Part shown: positions 33,136-44,000 of the stretch, piece after piece
How the letters are laid out: each line of letters opens with the position of its first letter
Numbering within the stretch: position 1 is the stretch's first letter
NCBI RefSeq assembly: GCF_963678635.1
Contig: NC_087071.1
Span: 45,991,095 to 46,055,094, forward strand
DNA: 64,000 nucleotides
Reading direction: 5' to 3'
Source of the DNA: Symsagittifera roscoffensis
Lineage: Eukaryota > Xenacoelomorpha > Acoela > Convolutidae
Translations under genes and position numbers: made by a program
The notes under the pieces: generated by a model
Databases searched by the model: none
Told to the model about the DNA's origin: nothing
What the model saw: the letters and a program-made list of their open reading frames with translations, nothing else

Positions 33136-35800
33136 CTACAGGTTCGAGGTTACCACCTCGTCAGGCAAGGTCTTCACCTTCTTAGTCGTAAAGGTGCTCG
33201 GCGCCGTCTCTTTTCTCCGAGACTCGGCCTCGTTCATCAGACGTGCTCGACTGGCCTTGACACCCGAAAGCGCCTCTTCGTGGCGGGAGTGTTTCGCGTC
33301 TGCCACTGCATCCCAAAACTGAGTGCAGTCCGACTTGAAGTGTCCCTCCAAGTTACAGAAGAAGCACCTCGGTCCCTATTTCATGATGAGCCCTCGAACG
33401 TACTCTTCTTGATCCTCGTCGGTCGCATCGACGTCGTCGAGAAAGTAGCCTATTGCCTTCATGTTCTGTTTGTAGGCAGAACACCCGGAAACATGATGGT
33501 CCATCGAACCACAATTCGCACATGACATCCTCTTGTCCATGTCGTCGCGAGGCTTGTACCAACTGGAGCTTGCGCCAGTGTTCGTCCCGCTGTAGTTGCC
33601 ATAATTGCTGTAACGATTTTGCGCCCTTGGTTTTATGAGCAAGTATTCACGTGACTTCATACGCAAATCATCAGGCGTGGGTACCTGGTCAAGCGACAGG
33701 GTGAAGTGTGTGGCTAACATCGTTTTCAACTCCTCACTCTTTACTCCGTCCATGAACTTCAAAACTATCGCCAAATTTCGCTCGGATATTCTCTCATCGG
33801 GATTGCTTCTCCTCCTAAGCAATTCAAGGTCGTCCGAAAGCTTGTCTATGGATTCGTCATCCCTTTGACGCCTCTTTTCGAACTTCACCATAGCCTGGTG
33901 GCCTTGTACTCCAGAGCCGAAACGATTCAGCAGGATGTCGAATATCTTGCGAGCGCTGTCTCTTTCATTGGCTCTTTTCGCCATTACACAATTTAGGGCA
34001 GTACCCTCCAGGTTACTCGTTAGTGCGCTGCATTCCTGTTTCTTGGAGAGACTCTCCTCTTCAAAGTGCAACTTCATCGCCTCTATTCAAGTATCAATGC
34101 AGCCATCTGACTCCTCTTTGTATGAGTTAGGCTTCTTCAATGTCCTTTTTGACCTCTCTCCTCTCTCGGTTGACTTCGAGAGCTTGGCGATGAATGTTTC
34201 GAGGGATCTATTCAGAGGTTCAAACATCGAGGCATACATCGTTGTGTCCTGCGAGACCGTAGTGAGATCTGGCACTGACCTGACTTGTGGCACAGTGGGC
34301 AACCATGTCTCCGGAGTAGCATCTGCTTCCGGCGGGGCTGGATTCGTCCAGCTAGACTTCGAGGGGGCTGCCCTGAGCCGCTCCCTATTCCTAGAATCGT
34401 AGTTCGTTCTCGAACTTTGCTGGGCCCTGGCATAGCTGCCCGTACCATCTCCATCATTCGCATGGCGTGAGCGCTCCCTTGGGTTGGAACGCTCCTCTCA
34501 ATTGCTCCCATTTAGGATCGCGTCAATTTTCCGCATCATTAGGTCAGATTTGGCATCTAACCTTTTTTCCAGGCTAGTCATCGTATGGACGTAGGTATTA
34601 TCATGATCGTTCAACAGTCGCTCGATCTCTCTTGTCATCCTCAACAGTCGCTCGATCTCTCTTGTCATCCTCTCTTGTCATCCTCATGTCATCGTTCAAC
34701 AGTCAGCCTCTCTTTCCTCTGACTCCTTTATTGCCTGTGCCAGTCTCTCCGCCAGGCATTGATCGGTGTTGCGAATCAATCGAGCCTGATCAACCCTCGC
34801 CTGCGACTTAGTTCATCTCTCAAATTCTCTCGACCCTGGTGAGCTCTCTCGTCAACTTGATCTATTCTTTTAGTCATGTCCCGTCTCAGTTCATCCAGAC
34901 CAGTCATTACGCCAGCAAACATGTCACTTATATCGCCAGTTGACCCCAATGGCGGGGTTAGCCCCAGAGAAAATGAGGTCAACTGCGGCTGCAACCTGGT
35001 ACTTGATGACGCACCGCCTTTTTGTTTGCCCACCGACGTCATCAATCTGTCGAAGGTCGAGGATACTCCCAGGGTTATCCCATCAGACATAGACCTGGTC
35101 GCCGAAGTGGACAACGCTTTTCTGCTGATGTCGTTCCTCGGACACGGCGTGAAGTTCACATTCGGGTGTGTTATCTCCGGATGGTCATAACTGGAAGATA
35201 GACCTTCGGTTTGTAGTGACGCCCTGCGCTCATCGTACAGAGACTTCCAACTTTTCTTCGCTTTCGAACCCGTTTCTTCTTCACTCGGACTTATACTCCA
35301 CATCATCGCGTTCTTGCTCTGCTTTGCCAGAGAAGAGTGTGTTTTGGTCGTTTGTGAAAAATCTTTTCTCCCTTTGTGACTCTTGGTCTCTGATTTGGAC
35401 ATTCCCCTGAACATTACTTCCTATCGAGGCTCGACCTCGGCACGCTCCAAGGCCTCCTCTGTCCTCTCGACTTCCTCCCGTTCAAGGTCCTCGCTCGGCT
35501 CAAAGTCGGGTCAAATAAGCGTTTGTTCCCCTTCGTCAAAAGGGTCCATAAGCGTCTCGCTCGCCGTTCCGGCCTCGGCGTTTCGCCCTTGATTGCCATG
35601 GAGGTTCTTCTCGCTTCTTAGTTTCATTTCGCTCACTGAAAGATCAACTTGACCTTTAGTCGATTCGTTATCAGCAAAAACGTCTGGAACGCTGCTAACC
35701 GAAGATTGGCTACGCCTAGTTCTAAATTTTCGCGTACTTCCCTTGCTCAGCCTGGGAATCTTAGTAGTAAATCCTAAGGAGTCCCTGCGCTGCATTCTTT
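33136..35800 (-). pseudogene. Fossil element part: gag with CCHC zinc knuckle
   Basis: The likely start is a methionine near 35,794 (MQRRDSLGFTTKIPRL). A long basic, Ser-rich N-terminal region follows. The capsid-like helices contain ARKIFDILLNRFG and QRDDESIDKLSDDLELLR. A C-x2-C-x4-H-x4-C knuckle, CANCGSMDHHVSGC, lies at about 33,484-33,525. The knuckle and helices match copy 1. Confidence 0.8.
34611..34695. repeat. Short tandem repeat inside gag of copy 2
   Basis: A 30-bp phrase (caacagtcgctcgatctctc and ten more bases) occurs twice in tandem. It is followed by two shorter partial repeats of cttgtcatcct and a third cgttcaacagtc. Confidence 0.85.
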
Positions 35801-35861
35801 GTAATAAACGGTAATGCTCGCACAAATTAATGCAATGCACACGTACCGCAAACAAGATCAA

Positions 35862-36221
35862 GTTAAATTACTTAACGCTGCCTACTCGATTCCGTTAGCA
35901 TCAAAATGTCTCTTAGATTTCTTAATGACAATTCTAGTGACTCAGCTAAAGTTACACACAGGGCCTATTCAGTATTGATATAATGCTAACTCAACCCCGT
36001 TGTATAGTATAACAGTATCACAAAATTTTCACAAGACATAATCAATACACAAAACACAATCGACAATCAGATAAGAATATCCTACAGGTGACAGCAATCT
36101 TTCGTCAGTATCAATTTACTGCCACACTCGTATCAAGTCACTGCTTTGTTGAAATCAAACAATCTTCGGTAAAAAGCAGTGATGATTCAGAAACAGATCA
36201 ATAAAACTTAGTCTTAAAGAA
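35862..36221. other. Leader of copy 2, gag-proximal part
   Basis: AT-rich DNA upstream of gag in element sense. No gene or strong repeat is seen. Confidence 0.35.
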
Positions 36222-36590
36222 AAAGACTTCCCTCTATCGGAACGATCCGAAAGAACGAAGCCCAGGACACAGTCCTCTCAAGTGGGTGTGTCTCTGCCTA
36301 ATACACCCACCGAGGTCTTCTTTTAGGTGTCCTGCGATTGCCCGAGCTGTCCTACTAAGTAGCTCAAGGCAACCTCTGATCGAAAAATTTCTAAAGTCTA
36401 TGAAAAAGCTCCCCCACACCCGGAACGCTCCAAGTGCACGAGAGCAGGGAACAACTTTTCTTCTCAGGTGAGTGTGTATCTGCCTAATACACTCACCGTG
36501 GTCTTCTTCTATGTGTTTCCGGATTGCCGAGCTTTCCTATTAAGTAGCACAAGACAACCACACAACCCAAATCACAATCAAAAAAATTTT
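36222..36590. repeat. Two leader units, each with a covarying hairpin (copy 2)
   Basis: Two diverged direct repeats of about 180 bp start near 36,222 and 36,403. Each holds an 8-bp perfect inverted repeat around a 13-base loop. In unit 1 the arms are GTGGGTGT at 36,282-36,289 and ACACCCAC at 36,303-36,310. In unit 2 they are GTGAGTGT at 36,468-36,475 and ACACTCAC at 36,489-36,496. The arms differ by one paired, compensating change. The loops end in the same CTGCCTAAT. The location is about 0.5-0.7 kb upstream of gag. Confidence 0.8.
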
Positions 36591-36739
36591 TGGTTCGGGT
36601 ACTTCTGATGCACCCGATCTAAATCAAAAGTTGATCACAAATTTCCGGGTCAAATGGGTTCCTATGATCCTAATATGCACGCCCGTTGTTAGTTGACCTC
36701 TTTTCCCAACCCTAAATGGATATTTTCTGTTTCTCAAAT

Positions 36740-37205
36740 TGCCCCAGAAGGTTTCCCCAAGTTTTCACTAAGGAGGGTTGCCAAGAGGTTTAAGCCACTC
36801 CGGAGGGTTACTTCGGAGGGTTGTTAAGACACTTAGCGTACTCCGGACGGTTACTTCGGAGGGTACCTTAGTTACCCAAGAGACCTCGGAGGGTCCCCCT
36901 TAACTCACTAAGGAGGGTCAATAACAGGCTTAATAAGCTCCGGAGGGTTACTTCGGAGGCTCCTTCCAAAAAATTCAAATTTTTGAAAAGGGCCTTCAAC
37001 TAGCTTACGAAGGCGTCAAAACAAGCTAAATTTTCTATGAGGGACTGTTTTAACTTCTTCGGAGGGTCTCGTGGAAATTTTCCACTAAGGAGGGTTGCTA
37101 AGGGGCTTAAGTCACTCCGGAGGGTTACTTCGGAGGGTTTCTTAGTCACCCAAGAGACTTCGGAGGGTCCCCCTTAACTCACTAAGGAGGGTCAATAAGT
37201 AGTCA
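36740..37205. repeat. Leader minisatellite of copy 2 (GGAGGGT units)
   Basis: Degenerate direct repeats are built on ctccggagggttacttcggagggt. The core GGAGGGT occurs more than fifteen times here, with scattered further copies out to about 38,600. A longer unit of about 300 bp, starting ccactaaggagggttgc, is also seen twice (about 36,765 and 37,080). In element sense the motif is ACCCTCC. Confidence 0.85.
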
Positions 37206-38745
37206 AAAGCGTCGACATATGGTACCAAAATTAACCCGATCGGTTGGCTAGTCTTTGAGAAATCGCCAAAAACGTGTTTGTCCAAATGGCCTTTTTTCAC
37301 CACCTATATAGTTTCTGAAAAACTTTTTCCGCAATTCCTATTGAAAGTGCCTAAATTTAATTGAAACGAGCGTATTAGCCCTGTATGGCACTGGAATAAT
37401 GCAAAAAACAGGACCAAAATTGGTTTGGAGACAAAAATTTGGCCAATAACTATCAAATTTGGACCCTCCGATTCCTTCCTTTTCCAATCCTTAAGTCGTT
37501 AGCTCTATCCACGGAGCTAATCGGAGGGTTACTCAAGAATTTTTCTGGCAGCCGAGCACGCTATGCTAGCACGCTCCCAAGACAAAAAAATTATTGCTCT
37601 AACTCTAAAAACTCAAAAACTCGATCCCCAAAACAGATTGACAAAATTCAGAAAATTATCGAAATTTTGATCGAACATTTTTCGTTTTTTCCAACTTCTA
37701 CTGAGTCTTTTCTCACGCGGTTTCTTTAGTCAGGGGGATCGAAATACGTAGCTACTCTCTATGTAAAAGCTTTTTGCTGTTCGGAAAAGCTCGGATATCC
37801 AAAAATTTTGGGGTTCTATAGTTTGGTCGAAAATCGGTAATTTTCGACAAAATTTGGGTGCTTCTTGGGTCTAAATAGGAGATAGGTAATATATAATAAG
37901 GATAATAACCAATTAATAGTCGTTAATGAATGTTACTATACCCTCCTTTGCACCAAAATACCCGAATTAAGACCCTTAACGCGGAGATTTGTGATCGACG
38001 GAGGGTACAATCGGACCGCGCCAATCGTGCCCCCCACCACTTAAGTTTTAATGAAATAGTTCCCGAACGATACTAAAATTGTTTCAACGATACCCAACAG
38101 TCGTTGTGGACGTTGTCCCTGATGTCCCTGTTGAGTGTGGAACACGTCGGTCAGCTTGCCACTCTACCCTCCGGTCACCGTAACGTGCTTAAACGCTCAA
38201 ATTACATTCAAGGGAGGGTACCCAACCCTTCAACAAAACACACAATCTTTCTATCGGAAATGATATAAATCAATCTGAAACAACAACAAATAGGAAGGTC
38301 AAATCGCATCTCGTCCGGAAACAACATATTAACTGTCACTTCATGTTTTTTTTTACTGTTTTTGGTCTTTTTTGGATTTTTTACTGTTTTTTGTACTTTT
38401 TTGTTTTCAAGTAAATTTTTCTTTTGGCTTTTTCTTGGTTATACACTAATTTTGTTTGGTTTTACGTTTTCTCTTTAAATGGTTTTGATCCCGGGACCTT
38501 GGGACAAGCGGGCTCATGACTTCCCACCTAACGCTCTGGCCCCCGGAATTTTCGTTGTTAACTAAGTTAAAAAGCTAAATAGTACTAGGCGGAGGGTACG
38601 CACCTTCCCCCTAGAACAATAAAGGTCATTAAGGCCTCTAGCTCGGGCTTACGCCCGGAGCAGAGGGTTCATCGCTGAAACGTTTGCTGATCATGATGGT
38701 CTCATGCCTTTAACAGGCCACCCAGGAGCGCTATGAAAACGTCTA
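37206..38745. other. Leader of copy 2, LTR-proximal part
   Basis: No gene is seen. Scattered acggagggtac motifs continue the array's vocabulary. A T-rich run lies at 38,340-38,470. A tRNA-like relic lies at 38,481-38,543. No clear primer-binding site follows the candidate 5' LTR. Confidence 0.35.
38481..38543 (-). other. tRNA-like relic (A and B box) in the leader
   Basis: On the minus strand GAGCGTTAGGTGGG (38,523-38,536) resembles a pol III A box. GGATCAAAACC (38,481-38,491) resembles a B box (GGTTCRANNCC) with one mismatch. The spacing is tRNA-like. A full cloverleaf was not verified; this may be a SINE head or tRNA pseudogene. Confidence 0.3.
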
Positions 38746-39612
38746 TGTAACATTCGCCCAAAAACTACACAGCGACGGAGAGTAGAAAAAGTACCTATTA
38801 ACGACTGGCAGGCGTCAATTACCCTAATTTTACTCGTTTTTCACCGTCTCGACCTTGCCAGTTGATTTTCTGGTCTGTTTAGGGCCAAGTTAAAAGTTAC
38901 TGTTTTTAGGCCAGCAGTCAAACGACTTTTGATCAGCTTTCGTTTACATGCGAGCACAACCACATAGCTGAGTCTCGGATCCTCAGACTACGTGATTGCT
39001 ATTGAAAACACGGCTCGAATACCCTATTTTAATATGTTTGTGGTGACAGTTCTATATTAAATCCATAGATGGATTGACCCTTTCCTCTTCCTAGCTGCTC
39101 ATATTTTAAAATACCAAATAATACCGGTGTCAATTCAGAGTTCTATGGCATCAGAGTACCCAAAAAGTTAGTTTTCTATAGTCTTTCACCATATAACAGT
39201 CTCTGGGGGACCAAGCCTCCGCTTCCGTGTTCTCCTCGAGATAACGTTGTTATCACTCCAAATTCGTGGCACGGGAGGGTACTGCTTTCCACCACCGAAG
39301 CGTCCTTTCCACCACCGAATGGTCTTATTGTGCGTGATTGCCACGATAAGAGGCTCCGTTTTTCTATCGTTCTCGTGTGACTGTTTTTCACTAGATTTGC
39401 TGTTGTTCTTTTTTTCTCAGCGTTTCTGGTCAAAATGGCCGTTTTTCGTATTTCTGAGAAATATCAACTTGACGATCGAAATTTTGAAAAAAGAAAGTTT
39501 CACGATCTTTCGTTCGACCCTCCTTTCAAGCACTTCTCCGCGTTAAGGCCTTTTCTCTCTGATTCGTGCTTCGTCCGGAAGGTTGCGCTGGCCAGTCTGA
39601 CAGAATGGCACA
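38746..39612 (-). repeat. Candidate 5' LTR of large element copy 2
   Basis: The 867-bp repeat has the same TG...CA ends as 15,271-16,146 and matches it along its length. Both copies contain a plus-strand, antisense reading frame starting MAVFRISEKYQLDDRNFE behind a tttttctcag pyrimidine tract. The right flank (GGAAAG) shares only GGA with the left flank of the partner LTR. Confidence 0.7.
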
Positions 39613-40299
39613 GGAAAGCATCTGTTTTCCAATATTGATTGTTCGTTCTTTACGTTCCTAACGTCGATTTTTTTTTCAGGTTTCGTGAAGTTCTAAAGTT
39701 GTCAGGTGTGTTGATTTTGAAACGAACTTTTAAAAATAAGTAATCGATTTCAAAACAATGCAGTTTTTCTTTCAGATAACCTCGCTAATCGCCATAATTG
39801 ACTTATCGTTCGGTCAATTCCTTCTGAATAAAATGCATCTTGTCGTAACTAAATTCGACGGCATTCTGGTCGGATGTCAGACACCTGATGATGCGCAAAG
39901 GTGCGAGAAAATCTGTTTTTTACATTTTTAATTCCTACCTGACTTTTCTCAAAAACTGCTCTATCCATTCGTCGAGTTTTTGCGTTAAATCGAATTAGCA
40001 GATTGTGTGAATCTTCTGGTGAATAGCTATTTTACCCCATCATGTGCGAATAGCAATTTTACTCCAGTATTTTTCAGCAACTTTCCCGCGATTATCACTC
40101 GACTCTTCTGATTGCTTTTTCTCGTATTTTCAGTTGTCTCGAGAAACTTGAGCATAATGGTCTCAATTTGAAAATTTGAAAAAATTACTTTTCTCACCAA
40201 AGTTAAGTTTAAACGTTCAGCTCGAGGTCAAATTTCCAAATATGACCGACCGGCTGAGTACAAGCGGCCTCGCCCACATATTTTTAAACAAATTTTTTA
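39613..40299. other. Host flank upstream of the zinc-finger gene
   Basis: AT-rich DNA with several TTTTCAG-like pyrimidine tracts but no coding exon that I can support. It contains repeat X (40,020-40,255), which matches 14,880-15,110. Confidence 0.4.
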
Positions 40300-40936
40300 T
40301 TCGCGGAAGAAGCAATTGTTTGCTTCGACCGTTTTTTGGAAGTTTTTTGACTACCCTGCCAATTTTTAGGTTAAGTGTTCGGGCTCAATCGAGAAACCCG
40401 TTTTTGGGAATGTCTGCTTTCGGACCTTTTCATTGCATAAAAAGTTATGGATATCGGAAAGTCATGTTATTGAACTTTTGAACGTTTGTTAGAGACTTTA
40501 TGAGTTTCTTAGAAACTACCCTATCCAATCTGAAATGAAGGGTTCAATTGAAGGAACCGATTATGAGAACTTTTCCTATGGAAGCGGCGCCTCAGTATTT
40601 TTTGTAAGTCTTCGGGAAGAATTTTATTTCTCAAAAATTGTCACAACATTTTTCACCCTTTAACTAATTTATTTCCTCACTTAGGTGTTGCGCAAAGTCT
40701 AGTTTTTTAAACTGCCCTTTTCATCCCTTATCAGTGTAGCATTTTTCAAAAATATCAAACAGCTACCTCCAGACTTTTTCGACATATGTTTTTTTTATGT
40801 TAGTGTTCTATCGAAAGTGGTGCGAAGCTCTGCTTCGTCTCTGTGTGTAACATTTCTTTCAGCTAAAGATGTCATATTGAATAAAGTGATGTTTTGCCAT
40901 CAGAAAAATGTGTCAAGTTTATTTCAGGTGGTGATA

Positions 40937-41073
40937 ATGGAAGTAGTCCTTAAGCAGGAAGACTGGCTTGATGATGTTATTACTATGAAAGATTTGTTGA
41001 CCGCGATGGATTGTGATGATATTTTGACTCAAAAGCAGCTCAGCGAAGATTGCACATTCATTGTCCAATGCAA
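40937..41073 (+). CDS. Zinc-finger gene exon 1 (coding part)
   Basis: The exon begins at an acceptor (tttatttcag before 40,928); the ATG follows nine bases on. It encodes 45 residues rich in Asp and Leu, ending CTFIVQC, and leaves two bases of the next codon before GTGAGA. It lies inside tandem unit 1 and is absent from units 2 and 3. Confidence 0.8.
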
Positions 41074-44000
41074 GTGAGAATCAAATTTGCTCGTACCATA
41101 AATTGGAAACTACGTAAAATTTTAGACGGGGATGTAAATTTAGGTCTGCCAACTAGTAACTAATCGCTGAAGTAATGTATCATTCCACCATTGAATTGAG
41201 ATCTTCATACTCGCATGAAACCTACAATCAGGCCAAAGACGAAATTTTTACACTGGTTTTTCTTGGAACACAGTTTTCATGGCAACTCGATGTACGGTTG
41301 AAGGGTGTTCCTTCTCAATTGTCACTCGAGGCATGCGTACTAGAGCAAGTTGAGTTCTCTAGAAACTGATGGGACTTGTAGAAGCTCATTGAAAAATTTG
41401 TGAAATCTTTCCGGGAAATTTTTTTAACCCTGATAACGATTTTTTTGATCTATTAAATCTGGCGATTACACTTGCGAAGCAAAGTGTTATGGTACGAACT
41501 TTCTTTTTTTTTCTGCAACCTAAGTGGCAAATATTATTGCGTTTAAGTCGCAATTATTGTTGCGCTTTAAATCAACATTATTTGCTGCACCGAATTGGCA
41601 TGACAGCTTATGTATTGCACCTTTACAGCTAATTGAAATCATATGCTTTGACATTCGAATAGTTTAAAGTTAAGTTTTTTTTTATTTCACACAACATAAC
41701 AATACTAAAATCTGGATTTCAGAAATTTTCTATCTCAATATATCTCGCAATTTTTTAAAATGCATAATTTCTACATAATGTGGTTTTATGATTTGCAATT
41801 TATTGCATGCAAAGTTTTATCTTTTGTATTTTGTGCTACTTTTGCTGCATCGAATACAGATTTATTAGCATATGTAGCTGCGTTATTGGTGGCTAGTTTT
41901 TGGGGAATTTAAGAATCAGTGGCTGAATGGTTAGTGCGTGAGAGCCAAATTTGCTAGGTTGCAGATTTTTGCTAATTCGAGTTTCTGCTAAGCCCCGAGT
42001 TTTTCCTAATTCGAGGTTTGTTTTCCTTATATCATTTGATAGAGCTGTTTTTTGGTCGTGCTCTCGCAAGTGTTTGCGAAGCGCAGCTTTGTCTCTGTGT
42101 ATATTATATGTTTATGTTAAGTAAAATGCTGGAATGGCCCTATCCAGCTGGTGCGCTTTTTTCATAAAATATTTATTATTGAACTAATATAAAAAATATT
42201 ACATACATTTGTACTTTCGAAATTACTTTCAGATGCCAAATTTTTTTCGAATTTTATTATCTTATCATCTCAAACTTCGTGGCAAAACTTATCTTAATAC
42301 ATGAAGGTCTAATTTTGTTATATAGAGAAATCTATACACTATCTTAAAACATGGTAAGCTCGGGCGCCGAGAAAAATTTCTGAACTTAACATCTTACCAT
42401 CACACTGAAACATAACCATTCCCTATCTCAATACATTAGGAAACCTATTTCCTATCTTAAAACAGAGGATTTCTATTCCCTATCTTTAAACAAAGGTTGG
42501 TGACCGGATGCTCTATTCTCTATCTTAAAACATGGGGGTCACCAACCCCCTCCTCCCTGATCAGCTCACTCTTCTACTGCTCAATTGCTTTAACTTAATT
42601 GGTTTAAGTTATAACCGAAGATATTAAGTTTTTCCGGGGATCAACACGAGAAGATTGCAGTGATTAACACGCGGAATGAATTCAGGAGCAGGGAGCTAAC
42701 ATTAAGATTTTAGTCCAGAAATAGGTTTTGGCGTGGAAGAAAGAAAATGTCAATCCAAAAATTTATAAAAACGAAAAATTAATTTAAGGAAACGCTAAGT
42801 ATGATGAAAATTATCAGAAGTTAAAGGGAAAAATTTTACGAAAATCAATGCGGAAGAATTAATTTTTTGCTTATTGACCGTTTTTGGAATCTTTTTGAGT
42901 ACCCAGCCAATTTTTAGAGAAAGTGTTTGGGCTCAATCAAGAAACCCGGTTATGGGAATGTTGTCTGCCTTCACGACCTGTTTCATTGCAGAAAAAGTTA
43001 TGGATTTTGGAAAGTCATATTATTGAACTGACCGTTTGTTAGAGACTTCATGATTTTCTTAGAATCTACCCTATCAAATCTGAATGGAAGTGTTCGATTG
43101 GAAGAACCGATTATGAGAACTTTTTCTATGGAAGCGGCGACTCTGTATTTTTTTTAAGTTTTTGGGAAGATTTTTAGTTCTCAAAAATTTTCACAACATT
43201 TTTTTCACAACATTTTTCACCCTTTAACTTATTTATGTTCTCACTTAGGTGTTGCGCAAAGTCCTGTTTTTTAAATTGCCCATTTCATCCCTAATCAGTA
43301 TAGCATATTTCAAAAAAATACCAAACAGCTACCTCCATACTTCTTCGACTTGTGTTTTTTTATGTTCGTGTTCTATCGAAAGTGGTTCGAAGCTCTGCTT
43401 CATCTCTGTGTGTAAAATTTCCTTGCAACTCGATAAACGCTTGAAGGGTGTTCATTCACAATTGTCACTCGAGGCATAAGTACTAGAGCAAGTTGAGTTC
43501 TCAAGAAACTGATGGGACTTGCATTAGCTCATTGAAAATTTGTGAAATCTTTCCGGGAAAAGTTTTTAACCCTGATAACGATATTTTTGATCTATTGAAT
43601 CTGGTGATTACACTCGCGGAGCAAAGTGTTATGGCAGGAACTTTTTTTTTCAACCTAAGTCGCAAATTTTGTTGCGTTTAAGTCGCAACATTGCTGCGCT
43701 TTAAATCAACATTATTTGCGACTTATAAGCAGCATTATTTGCGGCATGGCAGCTTATTTGATGGACCTTTACAGCTTATTGATAACATTTGCTTTGACAT
43801 TCGAATAGTTTTAAGTTAACTGTTTTTTTTTTGTTTCAAACAACATAACACTACTAAAATCCGGATTTCAGGATTTTTTTTACAACATATCTCGCAATTT
43901 TTTAAAATGCATAATTTCTACATAATGTTGTATGTTTTGCAATTTATTGCATGCAAAGTTTTATCTTTGTATTTTGTGCTACTTTTGCTGCATCGAATAC

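Larger units (their letters stand above)
15271..39612 (-). mobile_element. Giant Ty3/gypsy-like LTR element, copy 2 (about 24.3 kb)
   Basis: Direct repeats with TG...CA ends enclose a minus-strand coding series. In order it holds a leader of about 2.9 kb, gag, spacer domain, protease, RT/RNase H, linker, integrase, a macro-type domain, a coiled-coil/GDSL/second SGNH-like region and about 5 kb of unrecognised coding sequence. The end repeats differ at roughly 8% of positions, so the insertion is not recent. The body is broken, with some twenty breaks. No target-site duplication of usual length is visible: only GGA is shared between the flanks. Most Ty3/gypsy elements are 5-10 kb, so this one is unusually long. 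Confidence 0.75.
40300..42860. repeat. Intron tandem unit 1 (contains exon 1)
   Basis: The first of three direct repeats spans about 2.5 kb. Compared with units 2 and 3 it has about 415 extra bases (roughly 40,862-41,278) that carry exon 1 and its splice sites. The anchor gtgttgcgcaaagtc lies at about 40,685. Confidence 0.85.

Noticed and set aside
36740-37205. CRISPR-like appearance of regularly repeated motifs
   Set aside because: There are no unique spacers of constant length, the repeats are degenerate, and the context is an animal retroelement leader.
15271-39612. Tandem array of two elements sharing a middle LTR
   Set aside because: The sequence left of 15,271 shares no leader or primer-site text with that left of 38,746, so the left repeat is better read as copy 2's own 3' LTR. 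The idea is not fully excluded because target duplications are missing.
43249-43681. Frames repeated almost unchanged at 45,584-46,016
   Set aside because: They recur because the DNA is tandemly copied. They lack start, splice or homology support and lie in an intron.
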